Shown here: positions 50,481 through 59,127 of the stretch, piece after piece
How the letters are laid out: each line of letters starts with the position of its first letter
How positions within the stretch are numbered: position 1 is the stretch's first letter
Program-made: the position numbers and the translations under genes
The notes under the pieces: generated by a model
What the model was told of the DNA's origin: nothing
What the model saw: the letters and a program-made list of their open reading frames with translations, nothing else
Databases searched by the model: none
Source: Acetobacteraceae bacterium
Lineage (GTDB): Bacteria > Pseudomonadota > Alphaproteobacteria > Acetobacterales > Acetobacteraceae
Assembly: GCA_947455205.1 (NCBI GenBank)
Contig: CANGNF010000019.1
Span: forward strand, 18,057 to 82,056
Reading direction: 5' to 3'
DNA length: 64,000 nt

Positions 50481-50843
50481 TCAGTGGCTGACCACGTCCA
50501 CCAGCGCCGCCACCACTTGGTCGATCCGCAGCGGCTTGCTGAGCAGCCGCAGCGGGCCGGGGCCTTCCAGCAGCCGGGCCTCCTCGGGGTCGTAGCCGGT
50601 CATCACCACCACCGGCAGGTTGGGCCGGCGCAGGCGCAACAGACGGATCAGCTCGCCGCCATCCATGCGGGGCATCCGCAGGTCGGTCAGCAGCACGTCG
50701 AAGCCGTGGTGGTCGGCCAGGTCCAGCGCGGCCTGGCCATCCACCGCGGCCAGAATGGCGAAGCCGGCGGCCGACAGCGCTTCCTCCAGCACCTCGGCGG
50801 CCAGCACCTCGTCCTCGGCCATCAGCACCCGGATCGCCCTCAT
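50481..50843 (-). CDS. Single-domain response regulator (receiver only)
   Basis: The 120-residue protein is a bare receiver: acidic pair AEDE (residues 9-12), phospho-acceptor Asp54 (LLTDLRMPRMDG), Thr/Ser position in VVVMTGYD and Lys103 (LLSKPLR). No DNA-binding or output domain follows, so it must act through protein contacts or as a phosphate relay. Its start overlaps the upstream kinase stop by 4 bp (ATGA), so the pair is cotranslated. It is convergent with nasA. Confidence 0.92.
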   Translation of the reverse strand: MRAIRVLMAEDEVLAAEVLEEALSAAGFAILAAVDGQAALDLADHHGFDVLLTDLRMPRMDGGELIRLLRLRRPNLPVVVMTGYDPEEARLLEGPGPLRLLSKPLRIDQVVAALVDVVSH

Positions 50844-52027
50844 GCCGCGGGCGGCTCCAACGGGCTGGCCAAGGGGCTGGCCAAGGGCAGGGTCAGCCGG
50901 AAGGCGGCGCCGACCGGGCCGGTCTCGTCCTCCAGGTTCCGGTAGTCCAGCCGGCCGCCCATGCTGTGGGCAATGCCGGCGGCAATGGAAAGGCCCAGGC
51001 CACCGCCCTCCCGCAGCGGCTTGGTGGTGACGAAGGGCTCGAAGATGCGCTGGCCCAGCGCGCCGGGCACGCCGCCGCCGGTGTCGCGCAGCTCTATCGC
51101 CAGCGTGCCCGGCTCCGTGCCGTGGGTGATCTCCACCGCCAGCTGCGGCCGGCCGCGCCGGGTATTGGCCAGGGCTTCCCGGGCATTGGTCACCAGGTGG
51201 CCCACAGCTTCGGTGAACTGCTGCAGGCTGCCACGCACCGGCAGGGCCTGCTGCGGCAGGTTCAGGCTCAGCTCCGCGCCGGGCGGCAACTCGGTACCGT
51301 CCAGCAGCGCGCTGGTGGCGGCGACGGCGTCGAAGATCTGGCCCTCGCCATTGGCCTGGCGGCTGAGCAGGCGGATGCGGTCCAGCAGCAGGCCCAGCCG
51401 GCCGGTCTGTTCCAGCACCACCCCCAGCGCCCGGTCCACCCGCGCCGGCACGTCGCCCAGGGTGCGGGCGCGTTCCACCCACAGGCTGATGACGTTGACC
51501 GGCTGGCTCATCTCATGCGCCACCCCGGCGCAGACGGTGCCCAGCGTGGCGCGGCGGGCGGTTTCCACCAGGTCGTGCTGGGCGGCGCGCAGCCGGGCCT
51601 CGGCCTCGCGCCGCTCCTGCACCTCCTGCACCAGCGCGGTGTTGGCGGTGGCCAGCTCGGCCGGGGAGGGCAGCGCCAGCACCTTGGGCAGCAGCGGCCA
51701 GACCACCACGGCGGTGGCCACCGAGACCACGGCGGTCAGCGCCTTCAGCACGCCCTCGATCTCATAGTCCGGGAACCACAGCACCCAGATGCCGGCGAAA
51801 TGCGTGGCGCCGCACAGCAGGATGAACAGGCCGAACAGGTCGAAGGCCCAGGGGAAGGCGAGGTCCCGCCGCCGCCGCACCAGCACCGCCAGGGCGATGG
51901 GAATGGACCAGTACGCCAGGCCGGTCGCGGCGTCGGACAGGATGTGCAGCCACAGCAGCTCCGGCCGCCACAGCAGGCAGACGCCATGGGGCACCAGGTC
52001 GCCGGTATCGAGAACGGAGGCGAGCAT
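50840..52027 (-). CDS. Sensor histidine kinase with ethylene-binding (ETR1-type) membrane domain
   Basis: The 395-residue protein begins with three helices that match the plant ethylene receptor domain: ILSDAATGLAYWSIP (Asp32, Tyr39) and FILLCGATHFAGIW (Ile69, Cys72, His76), the counterparts of ETR1 Asp25, Tyr32, Ile62, Cys65 and His69, the last two being copper ligands. LKALTAVVSVATAVVV is helix 3. A coiled region (ELATANTALVQEVQERREAE) links to a HisKA domain with His171 (VAHEMSQPV), an N-box (HLVTNAREAL) and G-boxes (DTGGGVP, GGGLGLSIA). It should bind ethylene via Cu(I) and control the overlapping response regulator. Confidence 0.92.
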   Translation of the reverse strand: MLASVLDTGDLVPHGVCLLWRPELLWLHILSDAATGLAYWSIPIALAVLVRRRRDLAFPWAFDLFGLFILLCGATHFAGIWVLWFPDYEIEGVLKALTAVVSVATAVVVWPLLPKVLALPSPAELATANTALVQEVQERREAEARLRAAQHDLVETARRATLGTVCAGVAHEMSQPVNVISLWVERARTLGDVPARVDRALGVVLEQTGRLGLLLDRIRLLSRQANGEGQIFDAVAATSALLDGTELPPGAELSLNLPQQALPVRGSLQQFTEAVGHLVTNAREALANTRRGRPQLAVEITHGTEPGTLAIELRDTGGGVPGALGQRIFEPFVTTKPLREGGGLGLSIAAGIAHSMGGRLDYRNLEDETGPVGAAFRLTLPLASPLASPLEPPAA

Positions 52028-52416
52028 GTGGCCTGACTTTCAGCCGGGGTGAAGGGTCGCGCGGCGCGGTCCGCGGCGGCACGACACGCGGGGGTCGCGC
52101 TTGCCTGAAGCACGGGGCGGGTGCGGCCATGTCGGCCGGCGCCCTTTCCCCGGCAACAACCTTCCGACTATCGGAATAACGGCCCGCCGGTGAAAGCCGG
52201 AACTTGCCGCCGCACCAAAGCGTGATCCCCATGCCCCGGGTAAACGCGTAACCTTGGCGTCCCCGCGATGGCGGCTTGCGCTTGAAGAACGGCCGGGTCG
52301 TCCGTGGCCGCTGCTTGTCGCAGGGGCCGGCGAGGCGCCGGTTCCCCTGCGATTTCAAAGATGCAACCCCGGGAGCATTCTTCAGTACCTGCCGCCCCGG
52401 GAAGCGGTGCCGGCTG
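52028..52416. other. 389-bp intergenic region upstream of the ethylene-receptor-like kinase
   Basis: No credible ORF is seen. It must contain the promoter of the kinase-regulator pair (minus strand) and the 3' end of the flavin reductase transcript, also minus. A stepped hairpin GCAGGGG-CCGGCG / CGCCGG-tt-CCCCTGC (52320-52350) lies 67 bp past the flavin reductase stop and is a possible terminator, without a T-tract. Confidence 0.4.
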
Positions 52417-53058
52417 TTACTCGGCGGCCTTGGCCTTCTTCGCCGCCCATTCCTCCGGCGTCATGCGCGGCATGTCGAAGCGGTCCGTGGTGCGGGCGTA
52501 CCAGCCACGGCCGTGCATGCGCCCGACCAGGCCCAGCTTCACCGTGTCCACGTAGTTCTTCTCGGCATCCATGACGCAGTCGTCGTGGATGTGCATGGCC
52601 AGCACCTTGCCCAGCACCATGGTGTGCGGGCCAATCTCGATCAGCTGGAAGGTCTCGCACTCCATCGCCACCGGGCTTTCGCCGATGCGCGGCGGCTTGA
52701 CCTTGGTGGAGGGCAGGGCGGTCAGCCCGGCCTCGGCCACCTCGTCCACGCCGCTGTCGAAGTCCACGGCGGTGGCGTTCATCTGCTCGGCCGCTGTTTC
52801 CGGCACCATGCAGACCACGAACTGCCCGGTGGCCTTGATGTTCCGCAGCGTGTCCTTGCCGCCCGGCTTGCCGGGGCCGCAGCCGATGGCCAGCACCAGC
52901 GGGTCCTCGGAGAACACGTTGAAGAAGGAATAGGGCGCGGCGTTGACCACGCCCTCGGCGTCCTGGCTGACCACCCAGGCGATGGGCCGCGGCACCACGC
53001 AGGAAACCGCCAGCTTGTAGCGCTCACGCGAAGGCAGCTTGTCGAAGTCGAAGAGCAT
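52417..53058 (-). CDS. Flavin reductase-like domain protein
   Basis: The 213-residue protein starts MLFDFDKLPSRERYKLAVSC and has the flavin reductase-like split-barrel blocks VVPRPIAWVVSQDAEGVVN, APYSFFNVFSEDPLVLAIGC and DTLRNIKATGQFVVCMV, the last typical of the DIM6/NTAB group. It binds FMN and reduces it or supplies reduced flavin to a partner oxygenase. I chose ATG 53058, where conserved sequence begins. It stands alone and is divergent from the chemoreceptor gene. Confidence 0.88.
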   Translation of the reverse strand: MLFDFDKLPSRERYKLAVSCVVPRPIAWVVSQDAEGVVNAAPYSFFNVFSEDPLVLAIGCGPGKPGGKDTLRNIKATGQFVVCMVPETAAEQMNATAVDFDSGVDEVAEAGLTALPSTKVKPPRIGESPVAMECETFQLIEIGPHTMVLGKVLAMHIHDDCVMDAEKNYVDTVKLGLVGRMHGRGWYARTTDRFDMPRMTPEEWAAKKAKAAE

Positions 53059-53214
53059 GGAATCCCACCTGTTGCTGTCGCGGCAGGGTGGCGTGCGCCC
53101 CGGCGGCTGTCGAGGGCCGGGCGGGCTAGGCAAGATACTGGCGGAATTCCGCGCCGCCGTTTGCCGCCGGTTAAGCCCGCGCCATGCAGGCTGCCCTCGG
53201 TCAGAGGGGTTCCC

Positions 53215-55528
53215 ATGCGATTCTTCCAGAATTTGTCAGTTGGTCGAAAGCTGGCGGCAAGCGCCAGCATGGCCATTCTCATGCTGACCATGCTGGTCGT
53301 CCTTGTCAGCCTGGAGCTGGGCGGGGCCGCCGAACAGCGCAGCGCCGCCGACCAGGCGGTGGCGGCCCAGCGCGCGGCGCTGGACACCAGCGTGCAGGCG
53401 CTGAACGCCGGGCTGCAGATGCGCGACGCGCTGGCGGCGCAGACCACCGACGCCCTGGGCCCGCTGGGCACCGCGGCTGAGGCCGGCGCCAAGGCGCTGG
53501 CCGAGCAGCTGGCGACGTTGCAGGCCATGCCGGGTGCCGCCCGGGTGCGGGTGCAGCTGGATGCCGCCGGCAGCGGCCTGGCCGAGATGACCGGCGCGAC
53601 GCAGGAAGCGGTGGCGCTGCGCGCGCAGCTGCTGGAGGCACGCGACCGCCGCCTGTACCCGATGATGGCGGATTACGACCAGGCCTTCGAGGCCGTGGGC
53701 GCCAACATGGAATTCGACGTGGCCGCCGAGCAGCGGGAGGAAAGCCGCCAGCGGCTGATGACCTTCCATGGCGCCGTCAACGATGTCCGCATCGCCACCC
53801 AGCGCTTCCTGGCCACCGGCGATGACGCCCAGGCCCGGCGCGTCCGCCGCGCGGCGGCGCAGCAGCGGGTGCATCTGCGCGCGCTGGTCTCGGCCGCGCG
53901 TGGCGGCATGGAACAGGACATGCGCCGCCTGCAGGTGGCAGCCGATGGCGTCGGCCAGGCCGCCGAGGATGTGCTGAAGGCGGCCGAGCAACTGCAGGCG
54001 CTGCGGCGCGACAAGGCCGACCCGGCGCGCGAGCGGTTGCTGGCGGCGCTGGGCGGCGCGGTGCAGGCGCTGGCCGCGGCGGCGCAGCAGCAGCAGGCGG
54101 CGGCGGGTGGCGGCCACCTCGGTGGACAGCGCGGTGCAGTGGGTCGGTGCCGGCGTGGCGCTGGTGCTGGTGCTGTCCGGCTGGCTCACCGCGCGCGCCA
54201 TCGGCACGCCGCTGCGCCGGCTGGCCGGGGCGGTCGGCGCCATCGCCGGCGGCAAGGCGCATGAGCCGGTGCCGGACCAGGGCCGGCGCGACGAGATCGG
54301 CCAGATCGCCGACGCGCTGGAGCGGCTGCGCGGCACGGTCCGCAACGCCTTTGCCCAGCAGCAGATGCTGGAACAGCTGCCGGTGGGCGTGATGACCGCC
54401 GACCCGCATGACAACTTCCGCATCGGCTACCTGAACCAGGCCAACAAGGACGTGCTGGCGCAGATCGCGCATGCGCTGCCGGTGCCGCCCGACCAGATCA
54501 TCGGCCAGAGCATCGACATCTTCCACGAACAGCCGGAGCGCATCCGCGCGCTGCTGAGCGACCCGGCCAACCTGCCCTACAACACCCGCATGGCGCTGGG
54601 CGGGGAAGTGATCGACCTGGCGATCTCCGCCATCCGCGACAGTGCCGGCACCTATGTGGCGCCGATGCTGGTGTGGAAGCTGGCGACCGCCCAGGCCCGC
54701 ATGGCCGATGCCTTCGAGGCCGATGTCGGCGGCGTGGTGGAAGCCGTGGCGGCGGCGGCCAGCCAGGTGCAGCAGGCGGCGCGCGCACTGTCCGGCGCGG
54801 CCGAGACCAGCGGGCGCGAGGCCGACGCGGTGGCGGAGGTCAGCCAGGCCGCCGGCGCCGATGTGCAGGCGGTGGCCGCCAGCGCCGAGGAACTGGCCAG
54901 CAGCGTCGCCGAGATTACCCGCCAGGCCGCCGAGGGGGCCGCCGTGGCCCGCGAGGCCGCCGAGGCGGCGCGTGCGACGGATGCCACCGTGCAGGGGCTG
55001 GCGCTGGCCGCGTCGCGCATCGGCGACGTGGTGCGGATGATCGGCGACATCGCCGGCCAGACCAACCTGCTGGCGCTGAACGCGACCATTGAAGCGGCGC
55101 GTGCGGGCGAAGCGGGCAAGGGCTTCGCCGTGGTGGCCAGCGAGGTGAAGACGCTGGCCAACCAGACCGCCCGCGCCACCGAGGAGATCAGCCAGCAGAT
55201 CGGCAGCGTGCAGACCACCACCGCCCAGGCGGTGGAGGCGCTGCGCAGCATCGGCGGCACGATCGAGCGGATGAACCAGGTGACCGCCGCCATCGCCAGC
55301 GCGGTGGAACAGCAGGGCAGCGCCACGCGGGAGATTGCCCGCAGCGCCACCCAGGTGGCCGACGGCACCGGCGCGGTGACGCGGCGGATTGAGGATGTGC
55401 GGCGCGCGGCCGGCGAAACCGGCGAGGCCAGTGGCTCCCTGCTGGGCGCCGCCACCGACCTGGCCGGCCATGCCGATACGCTGCGCGGCCGCGCCGGCGA
55501 GTTCCTGGCGACCATCCGCCGGGCGTGA
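53215..55528 (+). pseudogene. Methyl-accepting chemotaxis protein gene interrupted by a frameshift
   Basis: Frame 1 (ATG 53215 to stop 54264) gives TM1 (ASMAILMLTMLVVLVSL) and a helical periplasmic domain. Frame 2, from about 54107 to 55528, continues with TM2 ([20 protein letters not shown]), a HAMP linker, a PAS-like segment ([20 protein letters not shown]) and the MCP signalling tip ([17 protein letters not shown]). The two halves only make sense joined. Dropping one G of the GGG at about 54103-54105 (CAGGCGGCGGCGGGTGG) restores one frame of about 770 residues. Upstream frame 1 ends in a run of Gln and Ala codons, a slippage-prone context. It may be a real mutation, phase variation or a sequencing error. 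Confidence 0.8.
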
Positions 55529-55551
55529 GGCGCGGCGCCGCTGGTGGCGGA

Positions 55552-55580
55552 TTGCCTGCAACGGGCATCCGCCGCTAGCT
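55552..55580 (+). promoter_or_regulatory. Candidate promoter of the Bug receptor gene
   Basis: TTGCCT (55552-55557) and CTAGCT (55575-55580) are 17 bp apart, with a predicted start near 55587, about 24 nt upstream of the ATG and its GAGG ribosome site. This is based on motif similarity only. Confidence 0.35.
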
Positions 55581-55610
55581 TCCGCGCCAAGCAACACCCC
55601 GAGGATGTCC

Positions 55611-56576
55611 ATGACCGCCACCCGTCGCGCCCTGCTGGGCGCCGCGCTCGCCACCCCTGCGCTGCTTGCCCATGCCCAGGGTTGGCCCGGCCGGCCGGTG
55701 CGGATCATCGTGCCCTCCGTCACCGGCGGCTTCGACAACTACGCGCGGCTGATGACGCCGCGGCTGTCCGAGATCTTCGGCGTGCCCGTCGTCATCGAGA
55801 ACAAGCCCGGCGCCAACGGCAATATCGGCATGCAGGAAGTGCAGCGTTCCACGCCGGACGGCACCACGCTGCTGTTCGCGGCCGTGGGCTCGCTTTCCAT
55901 CAATGTCAGCGTCTATCGCGGCATGCCGCTGGACCCGGTGGACGACCTGGCCGCCGTGGCCTGCTGCGTCACCTCCCCCATGGTGTGGGTGGCCAACCCG
56001 GAAAGCGGGCCGAAGACGCTGGCCGAGTTGGTGGCGCGGGCCAAGGCGCAGCCGGGCAAGCTCGACTACGCGCTGCCCAGCGCCGGCACCATCAACCACC
56101 TGATCGTGGAAGGCTTCAAGCTGCGGCACGGGCTGGATATTCCGGCGGTGCCGTACCGCGGCACGCCGCCGGCGCAGCTGGATGTGGTGGCCGGGCGCGT
56201 GCCGGTGATGGTGGACAGCCTGGGCGCCGGCTGGGGCCATATCAGCGGCGGGCGGATGCGGCCGCTGGCGCTGACCTCCCGCGCCCGGTCGCCGCGCGCG
56301 CCGGAGATTCCGACCGCGATCGAGCTGGGCCTGGACCAGACCGACTACGTGGCCTGGTACGCCTTCATGGCGCCGAAGGCGACGCCACCCGAGATCATCC
56401 AGCGGCTGAACGCCGCGATCAACCGCGTGGCGCTGGAGGAGGAATACACCGGCCGCCTGCGCGAGAACGGCGCCGCGACCCAGTCGATGACGCCGGCCGC
56501 GCAACTCGCCTTCATGCAGGCCGAGCGGACCAAGTGGGGCGACATCGCGCGCGCCGCGAAGGTGGAGGTGGTCTAG
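55611..56576 (+). CDS. Bug-family (TctC) tripartite tricarboxylate transporter substrate-binding protein
   Basis: The 321-residue protein has a signal (MTATRRALLGAALATPALLA) then WPGRPVRIIVPSVTGGFDNY. VVIENKPGANGNIGM, YALPSAGTINHLIVEGF and VPYRGTPPAQLDVVAGRVPV are the next family blocks. ATG 55611 is 6 nt after GAGG and was chosen over ATG 55605. It stands alone between the chemoreceptor and the fumarase cluster, with no TctAB. Confidence 0.92.
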   Translation: MTATRRALLGAALATPALLAHAQGWPGRPVRIIVPSVTGGFDNYARLMTPRLSEIFGVPVVIENKPGANGNIGMQEVQRSTPDGTTLLFAAVGSLSINVSVYRGMPLDPVDDLAAVACCVTSPMVWVANPESGPKTLAELVARAKAQPGKLDYALPSAGTINHLIVEGFKLRHGLDIPAVPYRGTPPAQLDVVAGRVPVMVDSLGAGWGHISGGRMRPLALTSRARSPRAPEIPTAIELGLDQTDYVAWYAFMAPKATPPEIIQRLNAAINRVALEEEYTGRLRENGAATQSMTPAAQLAFMQAERTKWGDIARAAKVEVV

Positions 56577-56615
56577 CGCCTGGTCGTCCGAGGCGCTGGC
56601 GCCGAAGGGCGTGAA

Positions 56616-56843
56616 TCAATCGCTCTGATGATTCCCGGCTTCCCGCAGCGCCAGCACGCGCAGCGCGGAGGCCAGCGGCAGGCTGGGGTCGGCGCGGTCG
56701 GCATCCACCTGCGCCACCAGCGCCGAGAGGCTGACCGCGCGGCGCTGCGCCATGGCTTCCAGCGCCGCCCAGAACTCGGCTTCCAGCGCCACGCTGGTGC
56801 GGTGGCCGCCCAGCGAGAAGCTGCGTTTCCGTAGGTGCTTCAT
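56616..56843 (-). CDS. Ribbon-helix-helix domain protein
   Basis: The 75-residue protein starts MKHLRKRSFSLGGHRTSVAL; the pattern of a basic beta strand (RSFSLGGHRTSVALE) followed by two helices (FWAALEAMAQRRAVSLSALV) is that of RHH_4-type proteins common in alphaproteobacteria. It probably binds DNA as a dimer. Its ATG overlaps the fumC stop (ATGA), so it follows fumC in one transcript; whether it regulates that gene is unknown. Confidence 0.83.
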   Translation of the reverse strand: MKHLRKRSFSLGGHRTSVALEAEFWAALEAMAQRRAVSLSALVAQVDADRADPSLPLASALRVLALREAGNHQSD

Positions 56844-58273
56844 TCCAACGTCGCGCCGGGGTGGACCATCTCGGCCGGGCGGACCCATTGGTCGAACTCG
56901 GCGGGGGTGACGTAGCCGAGTTGCGCCGCAGCCTCCTTCAGCGTCAGGTTCTCGTGCAGCGCCTTCTTGCCGATCTGCACCGCGCGGTCGTAGCCGATGC
57001 GCGGGTTCAGCGCGGTCACCAGCATCAGCGACTTCGCCAGGTTCTCGGCGATACGATCCAGGTTCGGCTCCAGCTTCGCCACCATGTTGTGGGCGAAGCT
57101 TTCGGCGGCGTCGGCCAGCAGCCCCGCGCTTTGCAGCACCGCCTGGATGATGACGGGCTTGAACACGTTCAGCTCCAGATGGCCCTGCGCGCCGGCGACG
57201 GTGACGGTGGTGTTGTTGCCCATGACCTGGGCGCAGACCATGGTCAGCGCCTCGCTCTGCGTGGGGTTGGTCTTGCCGGGCATGATGGAGGAGGACAGGC
57301 CATCGGCGGGGATGGTGAGTTCGCTGAATCCGCTGCGCGGGCCGCTGCCCAGCAGGCGGATGTCGTTGGCGATCTTGTTCAGCGACACCGCCAGCACATT
57401 GAACACGCCGTGCAGTTCCACGAAGGCGTCATGCGCGCCCATGCCCTCGAACTTGTTCGGGCTGGGGGTGAAGGCCAGGCCGGTCTTGTCGCTGATGATC
57501 GTGCAGAACAGCGTGTCGAAATCCGGGTGGCGGTTCAGCCCGGTGCCGGCGGCGGTGCCGCCCTGCGGCACGCTGAGCAGGCGCGGCAGGGCGTCCCGCA
57601 GGCGCTCCGCACCCAGCATCACCTGGCGGGCATAGGCGCCGAATTCCTGGCCCAGCGTCACCGGCACCGCGTCCATCAGGTGCGTGCGGCCCAGTTTGAT
57701 GATGCCCTGCCATACCACCGCCCGCGCCGCCAGCGCGGCGTGCAGCGTGGCCAGCGCCGGCAGCAGCCGATGCACCACCGCCTCGGCCGCGGCGATGTGC
57801 ATCATGGTCGGGAAGTTGTCGTTGGAGGACTGGCCGCGGTTGACGTGGTCGTTCGGGTGCACCGGCTTGCGGGTGCCGAGCGGTTGGCCCAGCAACTCGT
57901 TGGCGCGGTTGGAGATGACCTCGTTGGCGTTCATGTTGGTCTGCGTGCCGCTGCCGGTCTGCCACACGGGCAGCGGAAAGTCGGCGTCGCGCGTGTTGTC
58001 GGCGATTTCCTGCGCTGCCTGGCGGATCGGCGCGGCCAGTTCCGCCGGCAATTCGCCCAGGCGCTGATTGGCCTCGGCGCAGGCCCATTTGTGCAGGCCG
58101 ACGGCGCGGATCAGCCCGGGCGGAAAGCGCTCCGACCCGATGCGGAACAGCAGCCGGGCACGCTCGGTCTGCGGGCCCCAGTAGCGGTCGGCGGCAATCT
58201 GGATGCTGCCGAGGGAGTCTGTCTCAGAACGGGTTCCGCGAGCGGAACCCTGGGCGGTTTCGGTACGGGTCAT
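56840..58273 (-). CDS. fumC: Fumarate hydratase class II
   Basis: The 477-residue protein has the superfamily signature SSIMPGKTNPTQSE, the conserved block GSGTQTNMNANEVISNRA and VHPNDHVNRGQSSNDNFPT with the B-site residues, and the catalytic His in GRTHLMDAVPVTLGQEF. It interconverts fumarate and malate, with no metal or FeS cluster, in the TCA cycle. The N-terminus has a 20-residue extension (MTRTETAQGSARGTRSETDS) beyond the usual start. A class I fumarase gene lies 0.9 kb upstream on the same strand. Confidence 0.96.
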   Translation of the reverse strand: MTRTETAQGSARGTRSETDSLGSIQIAADRYWGPQTERARLLFRIGSERFPPGLIRAVGLHKWACAEANQRLGELPAELAAPIRQAAQEIADNTRDADFPLPVWQTGSGTQTNMNANEVISNRANELLGQPLGTRKPVHPNDHVNRGQSSNDNFPTMMHIAAAEAVVHRLLPALATLHAALAARAVVWQGIIKLGRTHLMDAVPVTLGQEFGAYARQVMLGAERLRDALPRLLSVPQGGTAAGTGLNRHPDFDTLFCTIISDKTGLAFTPSPNKFEGMGAHDAFVELHGVFNVLAVSLNKIANDIRLLGSGPRSGFSELTIPADGLSSSIMPGKTNPTQSEALTMVCAQVMGNNTTVTVAGAQGHLELNVFKPVIIQAVLQSAGLLADAAESFAHNMVAKLEPNLDRIAENLAKSLMLVTALNPRIGYDRAVQIGKKALHENLTLKEAAAQLGYVTPAEFDQWVRPAEMVHPGATLE

Positions 58274-58329
58274 CGGCGGTTCCTCCGGCGCCCGCGCGCG
58301 GGCGTTAGCCGTCCCGCGACACGCGGGCG

Positions 58330-58728
58330 TTAACCCGAGTAGGACGAGACCTCGATGAGGTTGCCTTCGGGATCGCGCGTGTAAACGCTGGTCATCTGGC
58401 CCAGTGCCCCGGTCTTCTCCACCGGCCCCTCGGCGATCTCCACGCCGCAGTCGCGGAAGTGCTGCTCCACCTGGTCCGAGGTGACGGTGACGATGAAGCA
58501 GAGGTCCTGCGTGCCCGGCGAGCAGTCGCGCGCCGCGATCCAGTCCTCGGCCGGGAAGTCGAAGGGGCGCAGGTTGATCTTCTGGCCGCCGAACTTCAAC
58601 GCGGTGCGCTGCGCCTTGCCGAAGGTCTCGCGTTCCATGCCCAGCACGCGCTGGTACCAGCTGGCCATGGTTTCCACGTCTCGGCAGTTGATGACCAGGT
58701 GGTCGAGGCGATCCACGGCGAAGCGCAT
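58330..58728 (-). CDS. VOC-family (glyoxalase-like) protein
   Basis: The 132-residue protein has the paired beta-alpha-beta modules of the vicinal-oxygen-chelate fold: RLDHLVINCRDVETMASWYQ and TSVYTRDPEGNLIEVSSY. A metal site is expected from His10 (in LDHLVI) and Glu near the C-terminus (LIEVSS). The substrate is unknown; it could be a lactoylglutathione lyase relative or a dioxygenase. It lies 4 bp downstream of a RidA gene within the fumarase cluster. Confidence 0.87.
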   Translation of the reverse strand: MRFAVDRLDHLVINCRDVETMASWYQRVLGMERETFGKAQRTALKFGGQKINLRPFDFPAEDWIAARDCSPGTQDLCFIVTVTSDQVEQHFRDCGVEIAEGPVEKTGALGQMTSVYTRDPEGNLIEVSSYSG

Positions 58729-58732
58729 TGGT

Positions 58733-59122
58733 TTACGTCCCTTGCTGCGGCAGGCGGGCGGTCACTTCGATTTCGATCAGCATGGCTTCCGACTGCAACC
58801 CGGCGATCAGCAGGGTGGAGGCCGGGCGCGCCGTGCCGAAGTAGCGCTTCACCACGGGCCAGCAGGGCTGCCAGTCCGCGCGGTTGGGCAGGATGAAGGT
58901 GGCGCGCACCACGTTGTCCAGGCTGGTGCCGGCCTTGGCCAGCGCATCCGCGATGTTGCGGAAGCACTGGTCGGCCTGCGCCACCACGCCTTGGGCCAGG
59001 GTCATGGTGGCGTAGTCGTAGCCTGTGGTGCCGGAGACGAAGACGTAGTCGCCATCCACCACCGCGCGGGAGTAGCCAATTTCTTCCTCGAACTTTGAGC
59101 CGGAGGAGATGAGTTTCCGCAT
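58733..59122 (-). CDS. RidA-family protein
   Basis: The 129-residue protein has the YjgF/YER057c/UK114 fold: SRAVVDGDYVFVSGTTG, VVRATFILPNRADW and the active-site Arg and Glu in ARPASTLLIAGL and IEIEVTARL. RidA enzymes hydrolyse reactive enamine/imine intermediates released by PLP enzymes. The unusual MRKLISSGSKFEEEIGYSRA start places it in a subgroup apart from archetypal RidA. It lies between fumA (5 bp) and the VOC gene (4 bp). Confidence 0.9.
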   Translation of the reverse strand: MRKLISSGSKFEEEIGYSRAVVDGDYVFVSGTTGYDYATMTLAQGVVAQADQCFRNIADALAKAGTSLDNVVRATFILPNRADWQPCWPVVKRYFGTARPASTLLIAGLQSEAMLIEIEVTARLPQQGT

Positions 59123-59127
59123 GAAGG

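Noticed and set aside
54107..55528. Independent short chemoreceptor gene starting at GTG 54107
   Set aside because: It would start immediately before TM2 without TM1 or a sensing domain; the missing parts are in the adjacent frame, so a frameshift is the simpler reading.
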